Source: Echinostoma caproni
Taxonomy: Eukaryota; Platyhelminthes; Trematoda; Plagiorchiida; Echinostomatidae
Assembly: GCA_900618425.1 (NCBI GenBank)
Contig: UZAN01043037.1
Coordinates: forward strand, 9,018-38,755
Reading direction: 5' to 3'
Length of the DNA: 29,738 bases
Shown here: positions 9,480 to 20,575 of the stretch, piece after piece
Layout: every line of letters starts with the position of its first letter
Position numbering within the stretch: position 1 is the stretch's first letter
Notes under the pieces: generated by a model
Database searches by the model: none
Told to the model about the DNA's origin: nothing
Seen by the model: only the letters and a program-made list of their open reading frames with translations
Program-made: the position numbers and the translations under genes

Positions 9480-11890
9480 AATAAGATCTGCCGAATTGAA
9501 TTTTTCCGGAAAATCTTGTGCACTTGTTGGAAAGCAAATATGTGGATGTGGTGAATTCAGGGTATCTCACTGCGTTGGGATACAGATTTGTGAGATCGAA
9601 CCACTCAGTTTGAAATTCTCATCTCTTTTACCTTGAAGGAAAACAACAACGTACTAGGTTGTATGCTTGCTAGTGTAAACCTGATGTTTGACTGTAAAAA
9701 TTTAAGCTTAATTTTTTTTCCAGAAAAGAAAATAAATCCGGATTTTCCAACCTGAACGAAGATTACGCTAATGTGAGGTGACCAAGCTGGATTTCAAATC
9801 AAAATATCACCCCCGGGGTATTTTTCAGATGAATTTTAAAGTCCTTCACTTCCATGTGAGTATACCCGGCTCAAGCTCAACCGCATTGAATGTCTTAGCA
9901 AGAACAACGCGTTTTTGCATTTCACACGCTTCGAAGAGACCACATAGGTAGTTTGCAAGAGAAAATCATTATCGTGAAAAGAAGAGTGGTGTGGTCCAAA
10001 TAAACCATTCCAAAAGTCACCTTTATATGGGGTGAATCAATTGATATGTGTTACGAATACCTGGGAAGCTCCTTTGCAAGCGGAGCCGTATACCACCAAT
10101 GCGTCCGTAGTTCGTGGATAGCGGGCTAGCTACTAATCTGGTGGTTAACCGTTAATACGGTTGTGAGCCTAGACTTACGATTCCACAAGGATGCGATGGG
10201 ATTGTGTTTGTATGCATCACATATCACAGTGCGTCGTAGCGATCGTAGTTAGTCACAAAATAAGGCTACAGTCCGAATTCTGTTCTACATCCTGACCAAC
10301 GTGCTTTCCCGAAGAAGTGAATGAATCGCACGCTGCAATCAAATACACCAAGACTAGAGGCGTGACCTCAAATAAATGGCCCGAATGAAATTTTATGAGG
10401 CCATCTCCCACTCTGAAGTAATTCATTCCGCATCCGTAATTATCCTTCGCATACAAAGAAAACTTTGTTTTCAGAATCCTCCTATAGATTATTTGCGTGA
10501 ACTTTTTTTGCCCCAAGCTATCCTAGGCAACTCTAAATATCGCCTCGCCCTTTAGTTCCATTGACTTACCGTGATGCATGAATGCTACCGAGAAATGCAC
10601 TTTACCCGACTTAATTACTTCTTACTTTACTACACCTGGCTCCTTGGAAAGGATAAGCCGGCTCCAGACATGATCATGATCATGAAGTTACTTGGGAGTT
10701 TGGTACGAGAGACGTTCCCAGCGTCACTCGGCGTTTTTTATTTTGAAGGCGCACCTCTAGCCTTTGCACAACCAAGTGCGAACTGCAAGGCAGCAAGAAG
10801 TATTTCCCCGCCTCGGAAGTGGGGACGTCAATGACTTTAGTTTCAAAAGACCAGTCACATCGACTTTTGTCACGACACCGTTATTGGGCTTATGTGACTT
10901 TTAAACAGGAGCCGGGTGACCAACCTGAAACACCAAACCCTGGTAGTGCGACCGCTGTTTGTTCTCGACTGCTTGTTTGTTGCGGTATGCCACAACTTAT
11001 TCACAGCTAACCTTCTTTGGTGAAGTTATCCCTCCATTCACAACCCGGGGACTCGTCTGGTAGCATTCAACTCTGCTTAATCCGTTCAATAAATCACATC
11101 AGATCCTCATGATGGATTTATGTTGTCGATTATCATCTCCCGGCATCAGGCGAATCCATCTTTGTCCGGTGTTTTACAGCTTGGTTTGGGTCTGTACACC
11201 CTCTCTCGAGCAAAGTCCATTGCGAATCTGAACTGTCTTCTCACAGTGAGGTCTGTTTGATGGTAGTTTGAGTTTGGAGTATCGAATATTGTCACGTTTG
11301 TTTTCTCCAGAATCGAATGCGTCCTAACTGTTTAATTATCTTCATCCTCAAAGAAACGCATTTGATCAGTTTCTCCTGTCTTTCCGTTTCTTTGCCCCCC
11401 TCCCTCCCTCTTACATTTTTGTTTCACCGAATCGTGAATCTCTGCACACACACACGGGCACGTGTCAAGGTTAATCACTCAGGCCAAAGTACAACAACCC
11501 TTTCCTAATTGGCCGAGGCCTGAGATACTCGACCGTGCCCCGTTATCCAATCGGTCAATTGAAACGGATTCGCTCGGTCCGTTTACGCAACGGAAAGGTG
11601 AGTTTTCGAATTTGGTATTCATCCCTGGTTGTACTTCTTATTCCCCTTGGTGTACCCCATACACCTCCGGTTTTCCAAGCTTTTTAATTAAAAAATAATA
11701 CTCTTTCATCAGGGTGCAAGATTTCACCAGTGGACGACAGTTCAACCGCCTATCACCCACTGTTGGATTTGCTTCATCGAACCGGAAATTATCGTGTTTC
11801 TCATCTCCGAAATGATCAGAGATGAGCAAAAACTCGTTTTCAGCTTTCTGTTCTGTTAGAACTCGGTCTGTGTTTTGCCGGCTGGTTCAT
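9480..11890. other. Unassigned DNA with no supported gene
   Basis: Short open frames at 10253-10516 (-), 10571-10834 (+) and 10819-11010 (+) show no recognisable domain and overlap each other. A perfect 16-bp palindrome CATGATCATGATCATG lies at 10669-10684. Around 10090-10200 there is a weakly tRNA-like stretch (CTACTAATCTGG ... TTACGATTCCAC) with poor arms. A CA run occurs at 11444-11455. Confidence 0.5.
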
Positions 11891-11892
11891 TC

Positions 11893-12130
11893 AACCAATG
11901 CACGTGCTTGGATAAGCCTGAAAGAAGCACCTCGACGGTCAGACGATGACATGGTGTAGAGGTATGAAAAAGCTGGCTTCGGTTGGTGCAACTCGCCTTC
12001 CAGGTTGGGGCACAAAGTATTATTGTTGGTCAGAGATGCTGAGAGATTTGTCTCAGAGTAGAAGTCGGTGGGGCGAATGCGGTGTGGTTTGCCTGTTGAA
12101 ATCCCGTGCCCCGTAAAACAAACAACAAAG
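11893..12130 (+). mobile_element. RTE retrotransposon 3' end (copy R2)
   Basis: The plus strand, with frameshifts, encodes WKEAPRRSDDDM-like sequence, then M-KKLASVGATRLPGWGTK and a C-terminal stretch ending near 12115. It closely parallels the last part of copy R1 (8635-9125) in opposite orientation. An A-rich stretch (AAACAAACAACAAAGAACACG) follows, typical of the simple tail of RTE elements. It is a very short 5'-truncated insertion. The dispersed repeat at 12250 begins shortly after. Confidence 0.72.
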
Positions 12131-12249
12131 AACACGAAAAATATCAAAATGAAAAAACACCTGTTATCCCAGCTATTCACCATTATCCTGTGTGTAACTG
12201 TTTCTCCCTGTTTCCACTTTGTTCTGTATTTCAATCCACCTGCTTTGTG

Positions 12250-12700
12250 CAACCGGATGTTGTGTGAAATCCGTAATCCATTGTGCAGTACATCGAACCA
12301 CACGCCCTTTGGACGGGATCAAACGTCCAAGGTGTCTAATACAACTCGATACCTAATCCAGTCGGTAATTACTGCCTTGACCAGGAAAGTGTGTGTGTGC
12401 GCGCGGTTCGTGCGGCTCTCTTGATTGGTTTTAGAATGAGCAAACTCTCCTAGGTGAATTGTTAGTGTTTCACCAACCTAATTATAGCTCCGGATGTCGG
12501 CTTTTCGTACTCTCGCTTGGATGGGGAAAGCACCTCCGCCCCGTGAAAGCAGTGAGCAGTGAGCTTCCTCAGTTGGGGCTGTATAAGATACTTGGTCGTA
12601 TCACTGCATTTGGCGTGGGGTAAAGGAAGAATGACAAGTCACAACCCTACTCACCCATCCCGACCATATTGTGATTTTTCGAGGATCAATGTGCATATGA
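12250..12700 (+). repeat. Dispersed ~450-bp repeat, copy 1
   Basis: Clear homology in the same orientation to 17300-17715. Shared blocks in order: GTGTGAAATCCGTAATC/GTGTGAAAACCGTAATC, ACGCCCTT-GGA-GG, TCAAACGTCCAAG-TGTC, CTCCTAGGTGAA, CACCAACC, CACCTCCGCC, GGCTTCCTCA-like, CATTTGGCG and the ACCCATCCCGACCATA/ACCCGCGACCATA end. No coding capacity, tRNA promoter or terminal inverted repeat was recognised. It could be the non-coding part of a larger element or a SINE-like unit. Confidence 0.7.
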
Positions 12701-14185
12701 GTGTTATGAACAATCAATAGTTTTGATATTTTGTTGACAGTTTTCGATTCATTGTGTGTATGTGTAACGACAATGCATCGGTACTGTTAATATTGGTTTG
12801 AAAATGTCGAGACCTGATTGGTGAATACGTGAAACAGAGCATTGTGGGATTGATCAAGATGAATCAGAGTATACTTGTGCGATGAACACTTGAAATTTTT
12901 CAAGAAATATGTATCTCGTTAAAGAAGAGGAAAGAAACTAAATATTGTTTACAATATATATGTGATATAGTATAATGTAATTTTTAGTAAGAGGCAGACA
13001 GGGTTGGAATTTCTTGAATTTGAATTCACCTTTACTATTGTGCTCGAATGTAAGTAATTCCATACACGAGTTACCAATATCTACCGTCCTTAGCAATGGC
13101 AGTTACACATAGCTAAAACCGTCGTGAACAATGTTTACCGGACCGTGCATGTGACATTTTCCGCGGTGTTTCGGTCCCCCCTTCCCCCCACGTCTGTTTT
13201 CTCACCATTCGTGCGTAGGTATCATTGTGAACTCAGACGAGCGAACCGGTTCGGTCTGTTCACTGACTCTCTATAGACAGTGTGTGTGTGTTCGCGTAAA
13301 AGTGTATTCTGTGTGTTGTACACCAATCCGTTAGATCGGTGTACCATAGTGTAGATAGTAGATTGGCTAGCTACAGCTCAGTTTCCACCGTTCACAGGGG
13401 CAGCTAGTTATGAGCAGTGATCAAATCATTGATTGTTTGAGCGGAGGGATTGCAAGGTTCATTGATTTGTGTCATAGTTGTAATGTTCTTGGGCTCCAGT
13501 GCNGCTGGTAGGATGTCCTGCTATAACGAGTCAGCCGAATGTGATCCGAGTCTCGCTTGAATTGGAACCGTGCGACTAATAGGACGTTCCCCATGCAAGA
13601 GAGGTTCACTGAGGCGTGAACTCGGCTCACACTCAATCGGAAAAAGTAAAATTTTTATTATGGGAAATACTTACAAGCGGTTTCGTATCTTCTCCCACAG
13701 GGTTTTCGCTCAAATGGATCGATTTACGTATCATAGAAAGATCAGCAATGTCATAGATTTTCTTTGTTTTGTGAAATGCTGAGGATTGTGAAATTTGACT
13801 TTCTGCTTGAAAAAATCAATGGTGGGTGCGTTGAGAATTTCAAATACTACACAGTCTGAGGGCAAATGAAGGACTCCGGCATTCTAATGGACATTTTTGG
13901 AGCACTAATTCGAATGAGTGCCCCCTTAAGCGAGTGTTGGGCGCCAAGGCGATTAATGAACGACGTAAGTGATCAGGGTTCTACATTACTCGTTGCTCCA
14001 AGTCCCCTGCAATTCGACGATACTGTGTAGAGTACAACTCAAATGATTCCTGTGAGTAAACCGAGTTCTTGATAAAAAAAAAGTACTGATTACGTCACCT
14101 TGCCAGTTTACAGTTCATTAACAGTCCAAACACGCTTCAAATCGCTTGACGAGCGAGATATTCAGATGTGGTATGTTCGTTCATC
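12701..14185. other. Unassigned DNA with no supported gene
   Basis: It is AT-rich in 12900-13000, has a short GT stretch near 13280-13290 and an N at 13503. The frame at 13570-13782 (+) has no domain. Nothing else is supported. Confidence 0.5.
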
Positions 14186-14189
14186 CAGT

Positions 14190-14610
14190 ACGTCGGGGAG
14201 TTGATTGCACCTGCAAAAGCTAGGGCAGCTCTTGCCAAACGACACCAGAGGCACTACCATGAGATCCGTTTGTCCCGTAAGACAAGGGATCGGTGCGGTT
14301 CGTAGTGATCTGTTCTACGGCTGCGGGACCTGACCACTCCGATCAAAAGATGCTTGTCGACTTTCTCTATTGGACCATCGATGACTCCCTAGTATTGTCG
14401 TGTCTTGTAGGAACATAGGATGAGCAATGACGAAGTTCCTCGTCGGCAGGTTAGGTGTTTGTATTCGTTCCCTCAAGAGAGTAATCGCCCCGCACCGTCT
14501 CCGATGGCTCGGTCACGTTCTGTCGACTACCTTTTTCAGGTTCTATTTGCACGTGTTGGGCAAAACGAGAAGACAACGCGTGGCGGTCTTGATAGTAGGA
14601 TTTCTGGTTC
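14190..14610 (+). mobile_element. RTE retrotransposon C-terminal fragment (copy R3)
   Basis: Frameshifted plus-strand remnants read KARAALAKRHQRHYHEIRLS (family form KARAAFANLRHLW...DIRLS), FYGCGT-PLRSKDA, SNDEVRRRQV-like and APHRLRWLGHVLS. These are the consecutive blocks downstream of the RTE palm. No long frame survives. It is on the opposite strand to R1 and to the large copy at 19030-20580. Confidence 0.72.
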
Positions 14611-15219
14611 GTCTAACAGTGCGAACGATTTCTGTGTACAGCGGAATCATAAGGTGTCTGTATGCACAACTATTAACCTTGTACTGCCGTGCGACGACTT
14701 TGACTGTTTTCGTTCTGCTACCCATTTGTTCAAACAACTATTGAAGAGAGCGCGAGTAAGGTAGGTCGGCATCGAAATCGATTGACTGAATTGTTGTCAA
14801 TCGTCTGGATTGGTTAGCGGTTCCAACCAATCACCCGAGTTAGGCTATCTTTGTTTTGATTGGTTGCCCCAGAGCAAAGCAGTTTTCAGGACGCATATCG
14901 ACTCCCCCCAATTGCTTTATGGTGACGTATAAGTTGTTTAAAATTAATTCAAACTAGCTATTCCATGTTTCAATCACAGTGTCTTCTTGAAGCGTTCCGA
15001 ACGAAACTAATTTATGCTTTAATGTTTAAAACAATTTTCGTATCACATTTTTGTTCAGATTTCGAAAATAGTACTCACAAACCCCTTATTGAGTATTTAT
15101 GTAGGTGTTTTCATTGATCTCCAGCTGACCACGAGTCCTGTACTAATCATGATCGCTGATTCCGCTGTGTATACTGTCATCATATTACCATGTTTATCAG
15201 TCTTGAACTGTACACAGGC
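14611..15219. other. Unassigned DNA; inverted CCAAT-type motifs
   Basis: GATTGGTT at 14808-14815 and AACCAATC at 14825-14832 form an inverted pair, with a further GATTGGTT near 14857. These could be chance or CCAAT-box-like sites, but no adjacent gene start supports a promoter. Otherwise nothing is evident. Confidence 0.3.
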
Positions 15220-15391
15220 TGATCAAACTCCGATTTTCTCTATCTCTTTCACGCATATATCTCACCTTGGTAATTATTACATTTCATCAACCAAAGATTG
15301 TGGATCGCATTGCTCGAAACCGATATCCCCAACCGGTTCAACCAGTTCTGCACTCACTTCTCCGGCCGTCTGTTCGGATGAAGAGTATTCA
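15220..15391 (+). CDS. Weak candidate exon upstream of the cysteine-rich frame
   Basis: A plus frame is open across this stretch. It is preceded by a plausible acceptor (CTGTACACAG) and followed by a GTGAGT donor after GAAGAGTATTCA. It encodes a Ser/Thr-rich segment with cysteines (KDCGSHC, PAVCSDEEYS). The donor phase (0) does not match the phase needed by the candidate exon at 15505 with either of its acceptors, so the two cannot be joined directly. I do not recognise the protein. It is listed because it is the only other splice-bounded plus frame nearby. Confidence 0.15.
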
Positions 15392-15504
15392 GTGAGTTCT
15401 CGTGCTGTTTCCCGTTGGGATCAATTACTAAGTTGAATGATGGCTGTTTGAACTAGAACCGTTAGTGTTAATCTGGATTTGTGTGTGTCCCCAAAATATC
15501 TCAG

Positions 15505-15691
15505 CACTGTGTTACAGTATGGATGCAGACTCAGATGTCGAGCTGAAGTGGACCGGTTGTGTACCCCACAACACTGACTGCCGTGTCTTCGAATCCGTGG
15601 CTACGCAGTGCCACGACGAGGGTCGACGTAATTTGGATGTACCTTTTCCTAGGAAAAAACATTTGTGCTGCCAATACGATTTTTATTTGAG
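15505..15691 (+). CDS. Candidate cysteine-rich exon, possibly a TGF-beta/activin receptor-type ectodomain
   Basis: The frame lies between an acceptor ending TATCTCAG (15504) and a consensus donor (GTAAGT from 15692), with an in-frame TAA spanning the donor. It is 187 nt, with two bases of a split codon at each end and 61 full codons. The sequence begins CYSMDADSDV, contains WTGCVPHNTDC and later KHLCCQYDF. The pattern C-Y-(x)-G-C-(x)-C-(x)-C-(x)-L-C-C-x-x-D resembles the small three-finger extracellular domain of type I/II TGF-beta superfamily receptors. The usual closing Cys-Asn after the CC pair is missing and would have to come from the next exon. No transmembrane or kinase exon was seen downstream. 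A second acceptor (TTACAG, exon start 15518) is possible. It could instead be another secreted Cys-rich protein or a chance open frame. Confidence 0.37.
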
Positions 15692-16532
15692 GTAAGTGGA
15701 AGGTCGGGTTCGATTTGACCGAACAGTGAACTTCGTCTTTCACAAGGCCAGGGTTCGGTCCCCAGTTGTGTTGATGAATTCACACGGTTGATGAGATTCA
15801 ACCCCGATCGGAACAACTACCCACTATTTCCACTTCTTGTTTTCTCTATCTCAGATGAAGTTTACGAACTTTTATTGAAATTTATACATTATATCACCTT
15901 GATTTTCTGCCGCACGTGAACACCCTACTAGTAATTGGACCGGTTCAGAACTTGTTGATCATCGTTTTAGCTTTCGGCAAATTCTAGAACACTGATATTC
16001 CACAGACTCACTATTTTCATCCCTCTTAATCTGAAAGTGATTCAGTCGATCAGACAATGATGATACCCCGGCACTGCCTGATCATGAACGGTGTACCTCA
16101 GCAGTCTGTTTCTCCATTATGATCTGCCCTGTGCATGAGCATCCTAATCCGAGCTTGAGCTCACGGCTGTTTTTCTCTTGATCTCAACATACTGAGCACT
16201 AAGCTTCAGAGTTAACTCTCTCTCTCTCACACACATACACCTTCCATTTGTATTCAATGATTCTATACCCTTGCAACCGTTTAAACAGCCCTACAAAACA
16301 CAGTGAGAGCACACATTGGCAAACAAGCTCGTTTTCAGTAGTGTCTTTATCATACCTTTACTACACAAATATATGACTAGTTACAGATAAGGATTTACTA
16401 GAGAAAATAATTAAAGTAGTCAACGATTTGTATCATAATTAATTCCCAATTACCATTTGCTCGGATGTTTCGCTTGTCAGCCATCCGGTCATGGCGGCTT
16501 GAGCGCTTGCACAAATTGTTTTTAATTACACA

Positions 16533-16569
<37 letters not shown>

Positions 16570-16590
16570 NNNNTGTGGCTTGAATCCGTA
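15692..16590. other. Unassigned DNA after the candidate exon
   Basis: A B-box-like GGTTCGGTCCC at 15752-15762 lacks a convincing A box. CT/CA runs lie at 16217-16238. A (GT)n tract at 16536-16569 ends in a four-base N gap at 16570-16573. No gene is seen. Confidence 0.5.
16536..16573. repeat. (GT)n microsatellite ending in N gap
   Basis: Seventeen GT units followed by NNNN and TGTGG. The true tract length is unknown because the gap sits at its edge. Confidence 0.95.
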
Positions 16591-16795
16591 ATCGCAGGTG
16601 TCCACAGGCCGTCCTTTTTGAACTCTATACAAGGGGCGGAACGTTTACAATGTGAGTAGTATCGACGAGGTGCGACACGTCCACATTTGTGACTCCACTT
16701 CTTAACCACGCAGATATTCTCGGACAGACGCCTAGTCGTGCGGCCAACATACTTTGCTCCGCACGAGCAAGTGGAGGACTAAATCCAGACAGAGG
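16590..16795 (-). mobile_element. Penelope-like element fragment (GIY-YIG endonuclease region)
   Basis: The minus strand from about 16773 reads CSCGAKYVGRTTRRLSENI. This matches the C-x-CG-x-x-Y-(I/V)-G-x-T-x-R-x-L segment at the start of the GIY-YIG-type nuclease of Penelope-like retroelements. Further down, in a shifted frame, VTNVDVSHLV and THIVN may be the HL-x-x-T-GH block. The RT is absent and frameshifts are present, so it is a short dead fragment. An alternative is a host GIY-YIG protein, but the CG-x-x-Y-VGRT-x-RRL phrase is characteristic of the retroelement. Confidence 0.6.
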
Positions 16796-17111
16796 TACCA
16801 GAATCTGGCATCCTATCGTTTAACCATAGATACAGCATCGGACCATATAAAAATCGGTTTTATAGCTCGACTGCATAGAAAAAACTGTTGTATATTGTAT
16901 TTACTTCCCCTAGTTCCTCGTTAATCGTTATCTGTTATTAGACGTATATATTATGTTGCACTGACATGATTGCGACTGGCTGAATACCTTTGCAGTTCTC
17001 AAGTCGCAGAAAAGTCTAGTCAAATTAAGAAGCGCTTTAATTCGCCCCTTGGGGAATGTATATTTAACGGCTCCATAGTCACTCTTCTGTTATAAAGAAT
17101 CAAACAGGACA

Positions 17112-17113
<2 letters not shown>

Positions 17114-17145
<32 letters not shown>
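17114..17145. repeat. (TA)n microsatellite
   Basis: About sixteen TA units immediately upstream of the dispersed repeat copy 2. Confidence 0.95.
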
Positions 17146-17150
<5 letters not shown>

Positions 17151-17154
17151 CTGA

Positions 17155-17725
17155 CGCAAGACTGTGTCGAACAAATCATGGTACAAAAGTCTTTATAAAA
17201 GAGAAAAATGTTTCATGATTCGCATATGGGCTGGATACTACCAGGTTGCCCAGGCTTTGCCTAGCCAAAACCTAACCCGCAAGGCAGCAGGACGGTGTGT
17301 GAAAACCGTAATCTATTGGGGGTCTGTGTCCAGTTGATCGGATCATACGCCCTTCGGATGGAGTCAAACGTCCAAGATGTCCAATACACCTCCATGCCCA
17401 ATCGAGCCGGTGACCACTACCACAACCAGGAAGGTGTGGGTGTGGTTCGTATGCTTCCTCTTGGTTGGTTTGAAATCAGGGTTTTTGGCCAACTCCCCTA
17501 GGTGAACTGCCACCAACCCGGTTATAACCCCGGATATCGGTTTTTGTCCTCCCACTTTGGCGGGAAAACACCTCCGCCACGAGTAGGGCTTCCTCAATAG
17601 GGGCTATTTGAGACGCTTAGTCGTATGTGAGCATTTGGCGGGGTGCAAGGGCAGGGTGACCAGCCGCAACCCTAGACACCCACCCGCGACCATACTGAGG
17701 ATTTCGGAGGCGAGGATATATGAAA
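17155..17725 (+). repeat. Dispersed repeat, copy 2 (longest)
   Basis: The part 17300-17715 is homologous to 12250-12700, same strand. The part 17160-17280 is homologous to the reverse complement of 28985-29100 (shared AGACTGTGT, GAAAAATGTT-CATGATT-GCAT and CAGGTTGCCCAGGC). This copy therefore links both partial copies and shows the family is at least about 560 bp. No coding frame was recognised. Confidence 0.72.
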
Positions 17726-18179
17726 CCAGCAGGGAAGGATGCCAAGAAGAAGACGAGACGTTTTATTAAGTGGTTTAGGGTAGATAGACAGATTTGTAAA
17801 TTTCTTGACTTTATGAACTCTCTCAACTAAGTGCCGACACCTTGGAAGATCACTGGGAATGGTGATTCCGATGTACTGGTACAGAGAACTGTATAGAGAG
17901 TTTGTTCCTGTGATAAATGCACACTCTGACATACTGGTTCATTACATCTACGTGCTTATTGCTCTTCGGCTAAAAAATGCAGGACATTCGTACACACTCG
18001 AAGAGATTTAATTATCCGATTGTTGTGATTTGTTGACCAGTTGATAGTGCGTTCGGGGCGCATGTAGGAGTTTGGAAAATTCATGTCCTACGTACGCATC
18101 ATTCGCATATTGAGTTATCAGGAAATTTACAAAAAAACCTCGTGGAAGAAACATCGAAAACAGGACGGAAGACAGAGTA

Positions 18180-18700
18180 GCAAATTAAACAGCTCGAATG
18201 GAGGGTAGTAGCAGTACACTGTTTTCGTTGAGTGAAATAAGTGGAGAAGAAGTAGAGTAGTTATGCACAAAACTGAATACCCTTGGAGAGATTATGAAGT
18301 GGTTTTCTCTATAGGCAGCTATCACCGTAATCAAATAAATAGCCGAGCGGTCCAAAGAAGAGGAAACAGTGGATGAAGGACACCAGGGTATCAGAGATTG
18401 AACGGAACCTACAATCAACAAGTTGAATGCGGTTAGATGTGTTCAGTTCGGAGGACCTCTCTAATAAACAATTTTCCAGAACCTTCAAATCAGCAGACGT
18501 GTCCTTCTTGGATATTGGTGTGATACAAGCCACTCTTCAGCATTCGGGCATATGATGCTGAGTAGAACACTGGTTGAACAGCTGGGCAAAAAACAACGAG
18601 GTGTGGGACATGACGCATTCTCTGTGTACAACCGGGTACAATCCATCAGGACTGCATGTTTTCTTCGAAGAAACGGAACGGTGCCCACAACAAACTGTGC
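18180..18700 (-). mobile_element. CR1/Jockey-group retrotransposon RT fragment (copy C1)
   Basis: The minus-strand translation across shifted frames gives SPDGLYPVVHREC (family GPDGL-P-VL), FAQLFNQCSTQH, VACITPISKKDTSADL (the T-P-I-x-K-K block) and KVLENCLLERSS. SDTLVSFIH follows. These are successive blocks from RT domains 0 to 3 in the correct order. The remainder toward 18180 is more decayed. Stops and frameshifts show it is inactive. Confidence 0.78.
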
Positions 18701-19029
18701 AATGTCAAGACGAATGTTGTTTGCCCCGTCTCAAGTCCCACTGGACAAGCGTTCCTGAGACAATTGGCACCTTAGACAACTTGTGGTACGATGTCGATTC
18801 ACATTTGGTGTGTGATGTCTCTAGAAGGCCTTATCCGATGGTATTTTTTAAGGTAAACGATTTCGGTTTCAGCACCTCACACCTCGTTTTTTTCGATTCA
18901 TCGCTTTTTTCTCTCTGCCTGTGGCTCAAAAGGCTTGGAACCGGACTCCGTTTGAACATCCCTTGTCTATGCTGTGCAGCTAAGGAGTGGATATGCAATG
19001 ATCTATAGGTGATCTAAACAACAGACAAC

Positions 19030-20575
19030 CATTCAGTTTGTGCAAGGATTACCCTTGCACTTTTGTGCGTCGATTTTGTTTGTTGTCTTTTGGCTGCCCG
19101 TTTGGATGAAGTAGTAAGAGGAAGAGTGGAAAATTGAAAGTAAATTTGAAGAGAAAATTGAGAACTCCATTAAACTATGGCTGTAAAGAGCTGGAGGAGA
19201 TGCACAAACGCTATTGTTTACGACATTCAACCATATCACTCAGTATCTCTAACCATCGGTTACGATCATCCCGAGGTCCCTAGCCAGGGAGCCTAACGGA
19301 ACCTTTGTGACTCAGTACCCTGGTTGGGGATTTCATACCCTCCTGCCAAGTCTTAGGTTGACCACCCTTGGCTTTATACCACTCACTACCTGCCTCGGCG
19401 AACATCGCTCGCTGTGGAAACCTATCTGGCGCATGTTCCAAACAAAATAATCTATGGAGGTCGACAACATGCTCCTGACCTCAGCATCACTCGTCCGGCT
19501 GCCCCTCCAGATTCGTGCAATGCTGCGTAAAGAGCGGTGTTCAAACATCGACAATCAATCTTTATCCTGTTATCTCAGTGGTCAAGTTTGTGCGTCGTAT
19601 AGCAGAACTGGTCGAACTGTTGCAGCATACACTCGACCGTCCACGAACAGCTGGATTTGGTGACAGTGCCACAGATGTCTCAAGTTAGCAAATGCCAACC
19701 GAGCCTTCTGTATGCGAACTGACATTTCATCCGTGATGCGTCCACCGGGTGAGATGTAACTGCCCAGATAACAAAACTTATCCACTTGCTTGATTACTTC
19801 CCCAGTTAGAGTGAGTCTGGGTGCTGGACCAACCCAATCTTGTAGGAAAATTTTGCACTTTGAAGGTGCAAAACTCATACCGAACATGGATGGCTACGCT
19901 GGCATTCAAGCTATCCAGAAATGCTTGCAACTTACCAAGGTCTTCACTTAGCAGCACTTAGCTGCATACTGGGGATCGGACAGCCTGCCACCTGGGAGTA
20001 ATTCGATGTCACTATCCTCGCACGAAGATAGGGCTGATTGCATAATCAAATCTATGACAAAGTTAAATAGAAACAGAAAGAGAGGACAACTCTGTCAGAT
20101 ACCCCTCGGGTGAAAAAGTTCCCTGCGCTCGGACCCGATTTCAGCTTTTAGCACCAGGGAATTAGAAGATAGAAATAGCCTTCTCGGGCTCACCGTTTAG
20201 AGCGAGGCAGCGCCAGTTGTTAGAGCAGTCAACTGAATCGAAAGCTGCTTTCAGATCGAGAAAGACAGACATGATGAATCTGCGAGAAGAATGTTGATGC
20301 TCCAGAGTTTGACGAAGAGTGAAGATGTGGTCGATACGACCTCGAACAGGTCCAAAAGTAGCCTGATTCTCACGCGTGCACTCTGCACGTACAACGATGT
20401 ATGATCCTAGTGAGAAGTTTAGAGGCAAAATAATTCCTGTGTGGTTTTCACAAGAGGATCTATCATCTTTCTTACAAATCGGTATGATTACCGATTCACA
20501 CCAACATAAGATCGGAGTCAGTGAATGTTGAATAGACTCTCTTGGGCAATTTCTCCGAAACGCCTAATTTACTTG
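19030..20575 (-). mobile_element. RTE retrotransposon, longest copy (R4): RT domain to 3' end
   Basis: Minus-strand blocks in order: WCESVIIPICKKDDRSSCEN, RENQATFGPVRGRIDHIF, FLDLKAAFDSVD (RT motif A with its catalytic Asp, near 20255), then a frameshifted SCPLFLFLFNFVIDL, LLPGG, MFGMSFAPSKCKIFLQDW, DKFCYLGSYISPGG, IQKARLAFANLRHLW, RSLRSIARIWRG and LPGWGPRDD. This is the typical RTE order. The YADD active-site box is destroyed by a small deletion: minus-strand TATGCAGCTAAG near 19970 stands where TATGCAGATGAT is expected. The 3' end, with TGCACTTTTGTGCGTCG, matches the end of copy R5. The endonuclease part is missing (5' truncation). Confidence 0.9.

Noticed and set aside
10090..10200. Asn-tRNA-like stretch with CTACTAATCTGG and a B-box-like end
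   Set aside because: Arms do not pair and the spacing between the anticodon-like and T-loop-like parts is too long; at most an old SINE remnant.
12068..12424. 118-codon plus frame
   Set aside because: It spans the end of an RTE fragment, its A-rich tail and the start of a dispersed repeat.
15700..15770. B-box-like GGTTCGGTCCC suggesting a tRNA gene
   Set aside because: No A box at the right distance and no cloverleaf arms.
18672..18845. Splice-bounded plus frame with cysteines (RCPQQTVQCQDECCLP) and a GTAAAC donor
   Set aside because: It directly adjoins and partly overlaps the minus-strand CR1 RT remnant, the donor is only moderate and no family is recognised; it is probably a shadow of the element.
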